Shown: piece after piece, positions 1 to 7,230 of the stretch
How the letters are laid out: each line of letters opens with the position of its first letter
Position numbering within the stretch: position 1 is the stretch's first letter
Origin: Candidatus Cloacimonadota bacterium
Lineage (GTDB): Bacteria > Muiribacteriota > UBA6191 > JACPRK01
Length of the DNA stretch: 9,886 nucleotides
Assembly: GCA_021772705.1 (NCBI GenBank)
Contig: JAJFLN010000744.1
Coordinates: 1 to 9,886, forward strand
Direction of reading: 5' to 3'
Made by a program: the position numbers and the translations under genes
The notes under the pieces: generated by a model
Databases searched by the model: none
What the model was told of the DNA's origin: nothing
The model's input: only the letters and a program-made list of their open reading frames with translations

Positions 1-1278
1 CGGCAGGTGATCATGGGCATCGGCGCCACGGAGGACGACGGGCTCGACGAGTTGCGCGGCCCTGTCCAGAAAGCCCTGGGCAAGATCCCTGGCATGATTC
101 CGATCCTGGTCCAGCCCGGTCTCTTCGACCAGGGCATGTCCGGGGGGAGGACGATCGACCTGAAGCTCCAGGGACCCAGTCTGGAACATCTGATCGCCAT
201 GACCCAGCGATCGTTCTTCGCCCTCATGCAGCATCTGCCAGGGGCTCAGACCCGGCCGATACCGGGCATGGAGCTGGGGCAGCCGGAGATCCAGCTCATT
301 CCCAATCGGGAGCAGCTGGCGGAGGTGGGTCTCAGCACCTCGGATCTGGGATTCCTGGTCGACGTGCTGAACGACGGGGCCCGGGTCTCGGAGATCCGGA
401 GCGGAACGGGGCGGAAGATCGATCTGATCCTCCGTGGTAGTCAGAAACGGCTGCTCCACACCCAGGACATTGGCTCCTTGCAGGTGTTCACCCCCAGCGA
501 AGGTCTGGTGTCTCTCGAGAGTCTCGCCGATATCCGTTCCACCATGGGCGCCGATACGATCCGGCACTACGAGAGAGAGCGAGCCATCACGTTGCAGATC
601 ACACCTCCCGCCGACCTTCCTCTGGAAGAGGCCATGCGGATCGTCAAGGAGAAGATCCTGGCGCCCCTCGAAGCCGACGGTTCCCTGGGGGGCGAGTACA
701 AGTCGGTGATGGCCGGGACGGCGGACAAGCTGACTGCAACGAAGAAGGCCCTGACAGGCAACTTCGTGACTGCCCTGATCGTGACCTTCCTGTTGATGGC
801 AAGCCTGTTCGAGTCCTTCCTCTACCCCCTGGTGATCATGTTCTCCGTCCCCCTGGCCAGCCTGGGAGGCTTCGCTGCCCTGAGGGCCGTGAACCTCTAC
901 AACTCGCGACAGTCGCTGGACGTGTTGACCATGCTCGGGTTCATCATCCTCCTGGGCGTGGTGGTGAACAACGCCATCCTCCTGGTGGACAGGAGCCTGC
1001 GCAATATCAGGAGTGAGAAGATGTCACCTGCCGATGCCGTGGCGGAGTCCGTCGCCGCCCGGGTCCGGCCGATCATGATGTCCACCCTGACATCGGTGTT
1101 CGGAATGGCGCCCCTGGTGCTGATGGTGGGACCGGGCTCCGAGCTCTATCGAGGGATCGGCTCCGTCGTCATCGGAGGCATCATGGTGTCGACGATCTTC
1201 ACCCTGTTCCTGATTCCAGCGCTGCTGAGCCTGGTGCTGGAGATCCGCATGCGCCTTTTCCCGAACCGGGTTCCTTAG
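1..1278 (+). CDS. RND-family efflux transporter, C-terminal part (5' truncated by window)
   Basis: Inner-membrane, proton-driven pump subunit of the resistance-nodulation-division superfamily; such proteins form trimers that work with a periplasmic adaptor and an outer-membrane channel. The frame is open from base 1, so the start lies upstream; 425 of the usual roughly 1,000-1,050 residues are visible. Counting from codon 3 as residue 1, residues 1-245 look like the second periplasmic porter/docking region, followed by five hydrophobic segments (about 255-268, 273-290, 307-327, 355-375 and 385-412). The loop GVVVNNAILLVD followed by RPIMMSTLTSVFGMAPL is the typical RND C-terminal signature, where NNAILLVD matches the conserved N-A-I-L-(L/V)-V-(D/E) motif. 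Together with the porter region this fits the HAE1 (hydrophobe/amphiphile) type better than the heavy-metal type, but the substrate cannot be read from this half. Any adaptor and channel genes would lie to the left. The stop is followed 19 bp later by the end of a convergent gene. Confidence 0.93.
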   Translation, partial: RQVIMGIGATEDDGLDELRGPVQKALGKIPGMIPILVQPGLFDQGMSGGRTIDLKLQGPSLEHLIAMTQRSFFALMQHLPGAQTRPIPGMELGQPEIQLIPNREQLAEVGLSTSDLGFLVDVLNDGARVSEIRSGTGRKIDLILRGSQKRLLHTQDIGSLQVFTPSEGLVSLESLADIRSTMGADTIRHYERERAITLQITPPADLPLEEAMRIVKEKILAPLEADGSLGGEYKSVMAGTADKLTATKKALTGNFVTALIVTFLLMASLFESFLYPLVIMFSVPLASLGGFAALRAVNLYNSRQSLDVLTMLGFIILLGVVVNNAILLVDRSLRNIRSEKMSPADAVAESVAARVRPIMMSTLTSVFGMAPLVLMVGPGSELYRGIGSVVIGGIMVSTIFTLFLIPALLSLVLEIRMRLFPNRVP

Positions 1279-1297
1279 TCGGAACTCGATCCGCTTG

Positions 1298-2497
1298 CTA
1301 CAGCCGGTCCGGGTAGGTCTCCAGGCCTTCCCGCAGGCAGGCCATGGCGCCTCGGAGGTCGTCCTCCTTCAGCACATAGGCGATCCGGATTTCGTCGTTT
1401 CCCAGACCCGGAGTGGCATAGAAGCCGTTGCCTGGCGCAAACATGACCGTGTGCCCATCCCGGGAAAAGTCCGTCAGGAGCCAGCTTGCGAAGGCCTCCG
1501 CATCAGGAACGGGCAGCTTGGCCATGGTGTAGAAGGCCCCTGATGGGAGGAAGGAGACGACCCCGGGGATGTTCTGCAGTTCCTCGTGAACGATGTCCCT
1601 GCGCTTGACGTACTCCGCCACGATTCCGTCGAAGAAGTCCGATCCCAGCTCTCTCATGGCGGCGGCGCCGAGCTGCCCCAGGGTGGGTGCGCTGAGCCGG
1701 GCCTGAGCCAGTCGCAGGGCGCTCTTCATCACCTCGGGGTTGCGACTCACCAGGCAGCCGATTCGGGCGCCGCAGGCCGCATAACGCTTGGAGATGCTGT
1801 CCACCACCACGACCCGGTCCTGGATCTCTTCGAGGGACAGGGCCGAGATCACCGTTTTGCCGTCGTAGACGAACTCCCGGTAGACCTCGTCGGCCACGAG
1901 CCAGAGGTCCCGTTGCTTCGCCAGCCGGCTCAGGGTGGCCATCTCGTCCGCGCTCAGGATGGTACCGGTCGGATTGCTCGGGTTGCAGAACAGGATCGCC
2001 CGGGTACGGTCGTTGATCTTCACCTCGATCTCCGAGGCCGGCGGCAAGCGGAAGTTGTCCTCCACCTTGGTGGGCAAGGGGACGACCTTCACGCCACACA
2101 TCATCGCCATGGTGGTGTAGTTGGTGTAGAAGGGCTCGGGCACCAGAATCTCATCACCGGGAGAGCAGATGATCTGGAGGGTGAAGTGAATCGCCTCGCT
2201 GCCTCCGATCGTGACCTGGATCTGATTCCGCTCCAGCTCGTGACCCGCCCGCCGATAGTACTCCACCAGAGCGTCGAGATAGATGTTCTCGCCCGGTGAC
2301 GGGCTGTAGGCCACGTTGGGCTGACTGAACTCGTGGATCACCTTCATGAAGGGACCGGGAGTCTCCAGGTCAGGCTGGCCGATGTTCAGCTGATACACAT
2401 GGATGCCCCGGCCTCGGGCTCCCTCCGCGAGAGGGAAGAGCTTACGGATCGGGGACTCAGGAAACTGTCTGGCGCGCTCGGACACTGAGATGCTCAT
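1298..2497 (-). CDS. PLP-dependent class I/II aminotransferase (aspartate aminotransferase-like)
   Basis: Cytosolic fold-type I aminotransferase of 399 residues, moving an amino group between an amino acid and a 2-oxo acid through pyridoxal phosphate. The opening SPIRKLFPLAEGARGRGIHVYQ and LNIGQPDLETP is typical of a subgroup usually annotated as aspartate/aromatic aminotransferase. Seen: the GGSEAI phosphate-binding turn (98-103), NPSNPTG (172-178), D203 in VADEVY (cofactor pyridine-nitrogen ligand), the Schiff-base lysine K237 in SISKRYAACGARIG, and R371 in DEIRIAY (substrate carboxylate arginine). I chose the ATG at 2497 because homologues begin near this point. The frame runs open for 58 more codons, but that extension (…SEISEIS…) is the translation of intergenic repeats. 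No strong Shine-Dalgarno sequence precedes 2497; ATG at 2539 is an alternative, but it sits at the edge of an inverted repeat. The substrate (aspartate, aromatic or other) is not decided by sequence. Confidence 0.92.
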   Translation of the reverse strand: MSISVSERARQFPESPIRKLFPLAEGARGRGIHVYQLNIGQPDLETPGPFMKVIHEFSQPNVAYSPSPGENIYLDALVEYYRRAGHELERNQIQVTIGGSEAIHFTLQIICSPGDEILVPEPFYTNYTTMAMMCGVKVVPLPTKVEDNFRLPPASEIEVKINDRTRAILFCNPSNPTGTILSADEMATLSRLAKQRDLWLVADEVYREFVYDGKTVISALSLEEIQDRVVVVDSISKRYAACGARIGCLVSRNPEVMKSALRLAQARLSAPTLGQLGAAAMRELGSDFFDGIVAEYVKRRDIVHEELQNIPGVVSFLPSGAFYTMAKLPVPDAEAFASWLLTDFSRDGHTVMFAPGNGFYATPGLGNDEIRIAYVLKEDDLRGAMACLREGLETYPDRL

Positions 2498-2518
2498 GAG
2501 GTTCAGAATACATTGGGG

Positions 2519-2603
2519 AATGGGGGACACACGACTCATTTTCAGGGCAGATTCCCGGTGAAGTGACGTCTGACTCAGGGGAATGAGTCGTCTGTCCCCC
2601 ATT
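2519..2603. repeat. 22-bp inverted repeat, RAYT/REP-like
   Basis: The two arms, 2519-2540 and 2582-2603, are reverse complements over 22 bases with one mismatch (position 12 of the arm, C versus G). A 41-base segment separates them. The arm core is AATGGGGGACA followed by ACGACTCATT. Sequences of the type GGGGACAGAC… flanking genes are familiar to me as dispersed REP-like units in environmental genomes, sometimes associated with REP-associated tyrosine transposases (recall, not checked). It lies 22 bp upstream of the chosen aminotransferase start, so it would be in the 5' leader or promoter of that gene on the minus strand. No transposase is in the window. Confidence 0.7.
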
Positions 2604-2632
2604 TCCTGCAGTTGCGATGACCTGGGAAGCTG

Positions 2633-2730
2633 CACGGAGATCCCGGAGATCTCAGAGATCTCAGAGTACACGGGGGTTCCTCTTCCCTCAAAAACCTCTG
2701 TGCACTCTGTGCGCTCAGTGGCCTCCGTGA
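2633..2730. repeat. 9-bp-periodic inverted element
   Basis: The left arm (2633-2675) is a run of 9-bp units ending in GAG or GGG: CACGGAG, ATCCCGGAG, ATCTCAGAG (twice), TACACGGGG. The right arm (2696-2730) is the same kind of run on the other strand: CTCTGTGCA, CTCTGTGCG, CTCAGTGGC, CTCCGTGA. The arms are separated by about 20 bases (2676-2695), so the whole can fold on itself in several registers. It lies between the aminotransferase and TPR genes. Similar (N2)CACAGAG-periodic intergenic sequences are common in some GC-rich genomes from memory; their function is unknown to me. There is no coding potential of its own. Confidence 0.75.
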
Positions 2731-2770
2731 CCCCAAGAGGTGGCGTCCTCGCTCTCGTCTCAGCTGGCCC

Positions 2771-4477
2771 TTACACCCGGGATTCGCTCTCGCTGCGTTC
2801 CTTCAGCTTCTTGTAGCGGGCGTAGGCCTTCTGGGCCTTCTCGTTCTTGCCCTGGGCCTTGTAGACCCGGGTGAGCTTGGCGAAGACCTGCGGGTCCCGG
2901 GACTGGAGTTCGGCGGCCTTCTCCAGGGCGATCTGGGCCTTCTTGTGCTCCTCCATCTTGGCGTAATGGGTGCCAAGCTTCAGGTAGGCTTTGAAGTAGT
3001 TGGGCTGGAGTTTGACCGTCGCCCGGTAGGCCGAGACGGCTTCGGGCAGGTTGCCCAGTCGCTCGTGAGTCAGTCCCAGATTGAAGTGAGCCTTGTAGTA
3101 GTCGGGCTTCAACTCCACGGCGCGGTTCAGGGCGTCCAGCGCCTTCTCGTGGCGTCCGACCTTGGCGTCCAGCAGTCCCAGGGCGAAGTGGGCGCCGAAG
3201 TGATCCGGCTTCAGCTCCGTGACCCGGGTGTAGAACGAGATCGCCGACTCCGAGGCTCCCATGGACTCGTGAGCCAGGGCCAGATGATAGGTCGCCTCCA
3301 GATGGTCCTTCGATAGCTCCAGGGTCTTCTCCATCATCTCCGCCGCTTCCCGATGCTTCTTCAGGTGATTCAGAGCCAGGCCGATCTGGTAGTGAATCTC
3401 GGCGTTTCGAGGGTCCACCTGAAGGGCCGCCTGGCCGGCCTCGATGGCGTCCCGGGACCTGCCGGCCTCGTTGCAAGCCGCCGCCAGACCGAAATGACCC
3501 TTCAAGTCCTTTGGGGCCAGCTCGATCGATTTCTTGAATCCCGTGATGGCCTTCTCGTACTGCCTCTCTCGAACCATGACCTCCGAATAGGCGATGTAGC
3601 CAGAGGCCTTCTCGGGACTCGACTTGACGGCCCGGCTGGCGTAGTCCTTGGCCTTCGTCAGATCTCCGTGGGCGATACAGAGGGCCGCGAGATTCAGCAG
3701 GGCCTCGTAGCAGTCCGGGTCGGCCTCGAAAGCCTTGTCCAGAAGTTGAAGTGCCTCTCTCGCCTCGCCCCGTGCCCCCAGGGCCGCAGCCAGGTTCGCC
3801 AGGTCGACTGCCTTGCCGTCCGATAGCTCCAAGGCGTGACGGTAGGAGTCGGCGGCGTCCTCGAAGGACCCCTGCTGGAACTGGGCCGCCCCGAGAGCGC
3901 GGTAGGCGTCGAGGAACTGGCCGTCGATCTCGATGGCCGCCTTGTACTCCTTGATCTCTGAATCGGCCATCTGCTTCGCCCCGTAGCAGAAGCCGAGCAG
4001 GTAATGGGCCTCCGACCAGCCCGGCTCGAGTTCCAGGGCCTTCTTGGCGGACTCGATGGCGTTGTTCATCAGGCCCTTCTCGACGTAGGCCAGAGCCAGA
4101 TTGTGATGGGCCCGGGAGAAGTCCGCCCGGATGGCCAGAGCCTTCCGGTAGAACTCGATCTCCCGGTCGTGGCGCCCCTGCCCCCCGTAGGCCGTTCCCA
4201 GGTTCAGATAGGCCTCCGGCAGCTCCTGCTGCTGACCCAGAGCTTCCCGGGCTGCGTCGGCGGCAGCCTGGTAGTCACCCTTGCCGTTCAGGGCAGCAGA
4301 GAGGTTCACCCAGACCTGGGTGTACTCCGGAACCAGGCTCAACGCCTTGCGGTAGATCTCGACGGCGGTGTCGAAGTCTCCGTCATTCAGGTACGTGTGG
4401 CCCGTGGAAGCCAGCCTGGCAGCTTCCATTCGCTCCAGTTCCTGCTTGTCCTGATCCGCAGAAGACGATGAGGCCAT
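2771..4477 (-). CDS. Tetratricopeptide-repeat protein, 16 consecutive TPRs
   Basis: A 568-residue protein consisting of a 24-residue polar leader (MASSSSADQDKQELERMEAA, then RLAS) and sixteen 34-residue tetratricopeptide repeats that fill the rest exactly (16 x 34 = 544). Each repeat shows the pattern L-G/A-x-x-(Y/A) near position 1-5, G near 9, A near 14 and A-L/V near 21-22; clear examples start at residues 127 (LALAYVEKG), 433 (LGLLDAKVG) and 467 (LGLTHERLG). The last repeat ends in a charged Lys/Ser/Glu tail. TPR arrays form right-handed superhelices that bind peptides or proteins; sixteen units would make about two superhelical turns (family knowledge: 7-8 repeats per turn). No signal peptide, membrane segment or catalytic domain is present, so a cytoplasmic scaffold is likely. 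The ATG at 4477 lacks a good Shine-Dalgarno sequence. The partner is unknown and the neighbours do not reveal it; O-GlcNAc transferase-like arrays look similar, but no transferase domain follows. Confidence 0.93.
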   Translation of the reverse strand: MASSSSADQDKQELERMEAARLASTGHTYLNDGDFDTAVEIYRKALSLVPEYTQVWVNLSAALNGKGDYQAAADAAREALGQQQELPEAYLNLGTAYGGQGRHDREIEFYRKALAIRADFSRAHHNLALAYVEKGLMNNAIESAKKALELEPGWSEAHYLLGFCYGAKQMADSEIKEYKAAIEIDGQFLDAYRALGAAQFQQGSFEDAADSYRHALELSDGKAVDLANLAAALGARGEAREALQLLDKAFEADPDCYEALLNLAALCIAHGDLTKAKDYASRAVKSSPEKASGYIAYSEVMVRERQYEKAITGFKKSIELAPKDLKGHFGLAAACNEAGRSRDAIEAGQAALQVDPRNAEIHYQIGLALNHLKKHREAAEMMEKTLELSKDHLEATYHLALAHESMGASESAISFYTRVTELKPDHFGAHFALGLLDAKVGRHEKALDALNRAVELKPDYYKAHFNLGLTHERLGNLPEAVSAYRATVKLQPNYFKAYLKLGTHYAKMEEHKKAQIALEKAAELQSRDPQVFAKLTRVYKAQGKNEKAQKAYARYKKLKERSESESRV

Positions 4478-4632
4478 CTGGAGGCTGAGTGTAGCACGGG
4501 AACAGGACCGAGTCGCCCCGGTTTACTCGCCGGGCGCAGCCGTCTTCCGTTCATGGTTCGCTGGATTCCGTGGCCAGGTTTAGACACAATACCCATGCAT
4601 TACATGCCTTAGTGGCAAGGAATGTTTGAAAA

Positions 4633-4803
4633 CGAGGGCTCTGCCCTCGAACTCCCGCCAGGGGCCATTGGCCTCTGGACCCGGATGAACAGGTCGAGCT
4701 TTCGTATGTCATTCAAGTGTTCATCAGCACTCTCAGTCCCACCAGTCCAATTGGGGGTTTGGGGGAGCTGGCTCCCCCAACGGGGTGTGGGGCGGCGCCC
4801 CAC
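4633..4803. repeat. Intergenic block with four GC-rich hairpins
   Basis: The gap 4478-4874 (397 bp) contains no convincing gene. Its middle holds four short palindromes: 4633-4649 (7-bp stem, loop TCT); 4658-4678 (9-bp stem with one G-T pair, loop ATT); 4759-4780 (9-bp stem around GGGGGAG/CTCCCCC, 4-base loop); and 4787-4803 (7-bp stem GTGGGGC/GCCCCAC, 3-base loop). This grouping resembles dispersed hairpin repeats of the type GGGGGCTCTGCCCCC seen between genes in many GC-rich bacteria (recall). The stem after the ABC-F stop could also end its transcript, but there is no U-tract on the minus strand to support an intrinsic terminator. The remainder (4478-4632 and 4804-4874) holds nothing I can identify; the TPR promoter should lie in it but no good hexamers were found. 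Confidence 0.65.
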
Positions 4804-4874
4804 TACAACAAAATCCATTTTATCTCACCGGCATTGGTCTTAAGACTCGCGCAAGATCACGAGAAAGCCGCACC

Positions 4875-6848
4875 CTACTCGCCGCTTCCTGGGCCGGACT
4901 CCATGGCTTCCAGTTCCAGGGACTTCAGCTCCCACTCGTAGGTGAGTTCCCGGATCCGTTTCCGGGTGCGGTGGTAGGTCTGGGTCACCTCGGCGATGGC
5001 GGCAGGATCGGCATAGAGCTCGGGATCCGAGATCTGTTCGTTGAGCTGCTTCTCCCGGGTCGACAGCTTCTCAATCTCTGACTCGAGCCGGTCCACCCGC
5101 TGTCTCAGGGGGCCGGTCCTCTTCCTGAGTGCTGCCCGGGCTGTCGCCTCCTGCCGCTTCTGCTCCCGGCTCTTCTTGCCGCTGACTCCGGCGGCGGTTC
5201 CGGAACTGGAATCATCAGGCGAGGAACCGGCCGCGCCCCCTTCCCGGCGCAGGGCACGGGCCTGCTCGTAGGCCCGGTAGCCGCCGGCGTGGACCGTCAG
5301 GGTTCCCTCCCGGACCTCCAGCACCCGATCGCAGACGGAATCGATGAGGTGCCGGTCGTGGGTGATGAAGCAGAGGGTTCCCGTGAACTGCTTCAGGGCA
5401 TTCTCCAGGACGTCGCGGGAAGGAATGTCCAGGTGGTTGGTCGGTTCATCGAGAAGGAGGAAGTTTGCCGGTTTGACCAGCATCTTGGCCAGGGCTACCC
5501 GGGCCTTCTCGCCTCCCGACAAGATGGCGACCTTCTTCTTCACGTCATCTCCGCGGAAAAGGAAGCTGCCCAGCAGTGTCCTGAGCCGGGTCTCGGTATC
5601 TCCGGGAGCCACGATCCGGATCTCGTCCATCACGGTGTTCTGGGGATGAAGAAGCTCCAGCTGGTGCTGAGCGTAGTAGGCCACGGAGACGTGGTGGCCC
5701 GCTTCCCGGAGACCGCTGTCGAAGTCGAGGACCCCGGCCAGCATCTTCAGGAGCGTCGACTTGCCCGCCCCGTTGGGACCGACGAAGGCGATCTTGTCGC
5801 CCCGATGGATGGTGAACTCCAGGCCGTCGTAGACCTGGTTGTCGCCGTAGCTCTTGCAGATGTTCTCGAGCTTCATGACGATGTCGCCGGAGCGCTTCGG
5901 CTGAGGGAAGCGGAACTTGATGCGGGCCGCGTCGGTGTCGACCTCGACACGCTCCATCTTCTCCAGGGCCTTGATCCGGCTCTGGACCTGGGTGGCCTTG
6001 GTGTTCTTGGCCCGGAATCGCTCGATGAACCGCTCCACCTGGGCGATCTTCGCGGCCTGATTCCTCTGGGCGGCCTCGGCGATCGTCTTCCGCCTCTCCC
6101 GGGCGGCCAGGTAGTTGTCGTAGCCGCCGGTGTAGACGAAGAGCTTCCGGTTGTCGATCTCCATGGTCGTGTTCGTGACCCGGTTCAGGAAGGGTCGATC
6201 GTGACTGATCAGAAGGATGCCGCCGTCATAGCTCTCGAGAAAGCTCTCGAGCCACTCCAGGGAAGACAGGTCCAGGTGGTTCGTCGGCTCGTCGAGGAGC
6301 AGCAGGTCCGGCGACACCAGAAGCAGCCGGGCCAGCTCGGCCCGCATCCGCCAGCCGCCGCTGAAGGTGTTGACTGCTTTGACCAGGTCGTCCTCGACGA
6401 AGCCCAGACCGGTCAAGACCCTGCGGGCCTCGAACTCCAGGTCGTAGCCTCGGAGAGCCTCGAAGTGGCTCTGCAGCCTGCCGTACTCCGTGGTCAGCCG
6501 CTCCTGAATCTCCTCGTCTGTGACTGCCGCCAGCTCCTCCTCCAGGAGGCGAAGCTTCGCCTCCAGGGCCCGCAACCCGCCGGCATGAGCCGTGACCTCC
6601 GCCAGCAAGGAGCGCTCGGAAGGAGCCACAGCCTCCTGAGGCAGGTATCCAACGGTCCTCCGGTTCTCGAGACGGATGGTACCGGAGTCGGGAGAGTCCT
6701 CCCCGGCGATCATTCGAAGGAGCGTGGTTTTACCGATTCCGTTGGGGCCCACCAGACCAACCCGGTCTCCGGACAGGATGCGCATACCGGCGTCGCGGAA
6801 CATCTCCCGGCCGCCGAGATACTTGCTGAGGTTGGCAATGGTGAGCAT
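4875..6848 (-). CDS. ABC-F family ATPase (YheS/Uup-like ribosome-associated factor)
   Basis: Soluble protein of 657 residues with two fused ABC domains and no membrane segment, typical of ABC-F factors that bind the ribosomal E site and act on translation (family knowledge). Domain 1: Walker A GPNGIGKT (34-41), Q-loop Q71, signature FSGGW (162-166), Walker B LLLLDEPTNHLD (182-193), H-loop H216. A charged helical linker at 250-300 corresponds to the tRNA-interacting motif. Domain 2: Walker A GPNGAGKS (357-364), signature LSGGEK (443-448), Walker B ending DEPTNHLD (467-474), H-loop H497. Residues 540-560 are a Ser/Gly linker and 560-650 a coiled coil with SDPELYADP, resembling the C-terminal extension of YheS/Uup. 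The ATG at 6848 starts MLTIANLSKYLGG, the normal family N-terminus. The frame stays open to 7031, but those 61 codons read through an intergenic repeat. No strong Shine-Dalgarno sequence is seen. Both ATPase sites look intact. The subfamily (YheS, Uup, or a resistance factor) is not certain, but the length and C-terminus argue against a specialised resistance protein. Confidence 0.94.
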   Translation of the reverse strand: MLTIANLSKYLGGREMFRDAGMRILSGDRVGLVGPNGIGKTTLLRMIAGEDSPDSGTIRLENRRTVGYLPQEAVAPSERSLLAEVTAHAGGLRALEAKLRLLEEELAAVTDEEIQERLTTEYGRLQSHFEALRGYDLEFEARRVLTGLGFVEDDLVKAVNTFSGGWRMRAELARLLLVSPDLLLLDEPTNHLDLSSLEWLESFLESYDGGILLISHDRPFLNRVTNTTMEIDNRKLFVYTGGYDNYLAARERRKTIAEAAQRNQAAKIAQVERFIERFRAKNTKATQVQSRIKALEKMERVEVDTDAARIKFRFPQPKRSGDIVMKLENICKSYGDNQVYDGLEFTIHRGDKIAFVGPNGAGKSTLLKMLAGVLDFDSGLREAGHHVSVAYYAQHQLELLHPQNTVMDEIRIVAPGDTETRLRTLLGSFLFRGDDVKKKVAILSGGEKARVALAKMLVKPANFLLLDEPTNHLDIPSRDVLENALKQFTGTLCFITHDRHLIDSVCDRVLEVREGTLTVHAGGYRAYEQARALRREGGAAGSSPDDSSSGTAAGVSGKKSREQKRQEATARAALRKRTGPLRQRVDRLESEIEKLSTREKQLNEQISDPELYADPAAIAEVTQTYHRTRKRIRELTYEWELKSLELEAMESGPGSGE

Positions 6849-6865
6849 GGGCGCGAAATCGAGGC

Positions 6866-7000
6866 TGTCTAGTTTCCGTCCGGAAACCCGTTCGGCCCGA
6901 CCCTTCGGCAAGCTCAGGAGAGGGGCCTCTGCGGCTCCAACACTGGCCCTCGACAGGCTCGGGCCGAACGGATTGGGAGTTTCCGGACGGAAACTGTCTA
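6866..7000. mobile_element. MITE-like / REP-like palindromic element with 6-bp flanking duplication
   Basis: A 123-bp element (6872-6994) is bounded by perfect 16-bp terminal inverted repeats: GTTTCCGTCCGGAAAC at 6872-6887 and GTTTCCGGACGGAAAC at 6979-6994. Immediately outside, TGTCTA occurs on both sides (6866-6871 and 6995-7000), as a target-site duplication would. Inside, a second 13-bp perfect inverted pair (CCGTTCGGCCCGA, 6888-6900, with its complement at 6959-6971) is followed by two related direct copies of the widespread TTCGGCAAGCTCAGG type (6904-6918 and about 6949-6963, 11 of 15 identical). Its minus-strand translation gives the peptide pieces (…SKGRAERV…, …RPEPVEG…) that commonly mark such repeats in wrongly extended proteins. 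No transposase is encoded. It lies in the 5' leader of the ABC-F gene, starting 17 bp upstream of its ATG. Confidence 0.7.
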
Positions 7001-7039
7001 CGGGTCTGGAGTGAAAAGGTGCGGCGCACATTGTAACCG

Positions 7040-7051
7040 ACCGGCGCCGGT
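7040..7051. other. 12-bp perfect palindrome in divergent intergenic region
   Basis: ACCGGCGCCGGT is fully self-complementary and lies between the divergent ABC-F and M48 genes, 132 bp upstream of the -35 box of the M48 promoter. It could be a protein-binding site or a chance GC-rich palindrome. There is no second copy in the window that I could see, so the regulatory reading is weak. Confidence 0.25.
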
Positions 7052-7183
7052 TGACGGCCGGGAATCGGGTGACCTGGGATCTTTCGGCCGCAATCGAGGG
7101 CCTGCCGTGTCAAGAGTGGCACCTGAATGTCACGCCGGTGGCGCAGGGAGTGGAAAACACCTTGTTAAGCGGGCGGGCTCCCC

Positions 7184-7211
7184 TTGACACTTTGCTATCG
7201 ATCCTTATGCT
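7184..7211 (+). promoter_or_regulatory. Sigma70-type promoter for the M48 peptidase gene
   Basis: A perfect -35 box TTGACA (7184-7189) is followed after 16 bases by TATGCT (7206-7211), which matches four of six positions of TATAAT including the conserved first A and last T. Transcription would start near 7218, just ahead of the ATG at 7231. GAGG at 7218-7221, nine bases before that ATG, may serve as ribosome binding site, although it would sit at the very 5' end of the transcript. This position argues against the upstream TTG (7051) and ATG (7207) starts. Confidence 0.6.
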
Positions 7212-7230
7212 TCTGGCGAGGTTCCAAATC

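Noticed and set aside
1586..2299. Open frames opposite the aminotransferase and, at 2945-4471, opposite the TPR gene
   Set aside because: Shadows of well-supported genes; their protein sequences show no domains and mirror the sense repeats.
2498..2671. N-terminal extension of the aminotransferase by 58 codons
   Set aside because: It translates two intergenic repeats (the 9-bp-periodic left arm and the 22-bp inverted repeat), and homologues begin near the ATG at 2497.
4609..4941. Small open frames in the gap between the ABC-F and TPR genes
   Set aside because: They run through the hairpin block, have no ribosome site and overlap each other on both strands.
5289..6872. Long antisense open frame (527 codons) opposite the ABC-F gene
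   Set aside because: It is the complement of a clear two-domain ATPase in high-GC DNA, with no recognisable motif; long antisense frames are expected there.
6849..7031. N-terminal extension of the ABC-F protein by 61 codons
   Set aside because: It reads through the MITE-like repeat, giving peptide pieces typical of such repeats; the normal ABC-F N-terminus is at 6848.
7051..7230. Upstream TTG or ATG starts for the M48 peptidase
   Set aside because: The likely promoter (7184-7211) lies within this stretch, and the sequence before 7231 shows no family similarity.
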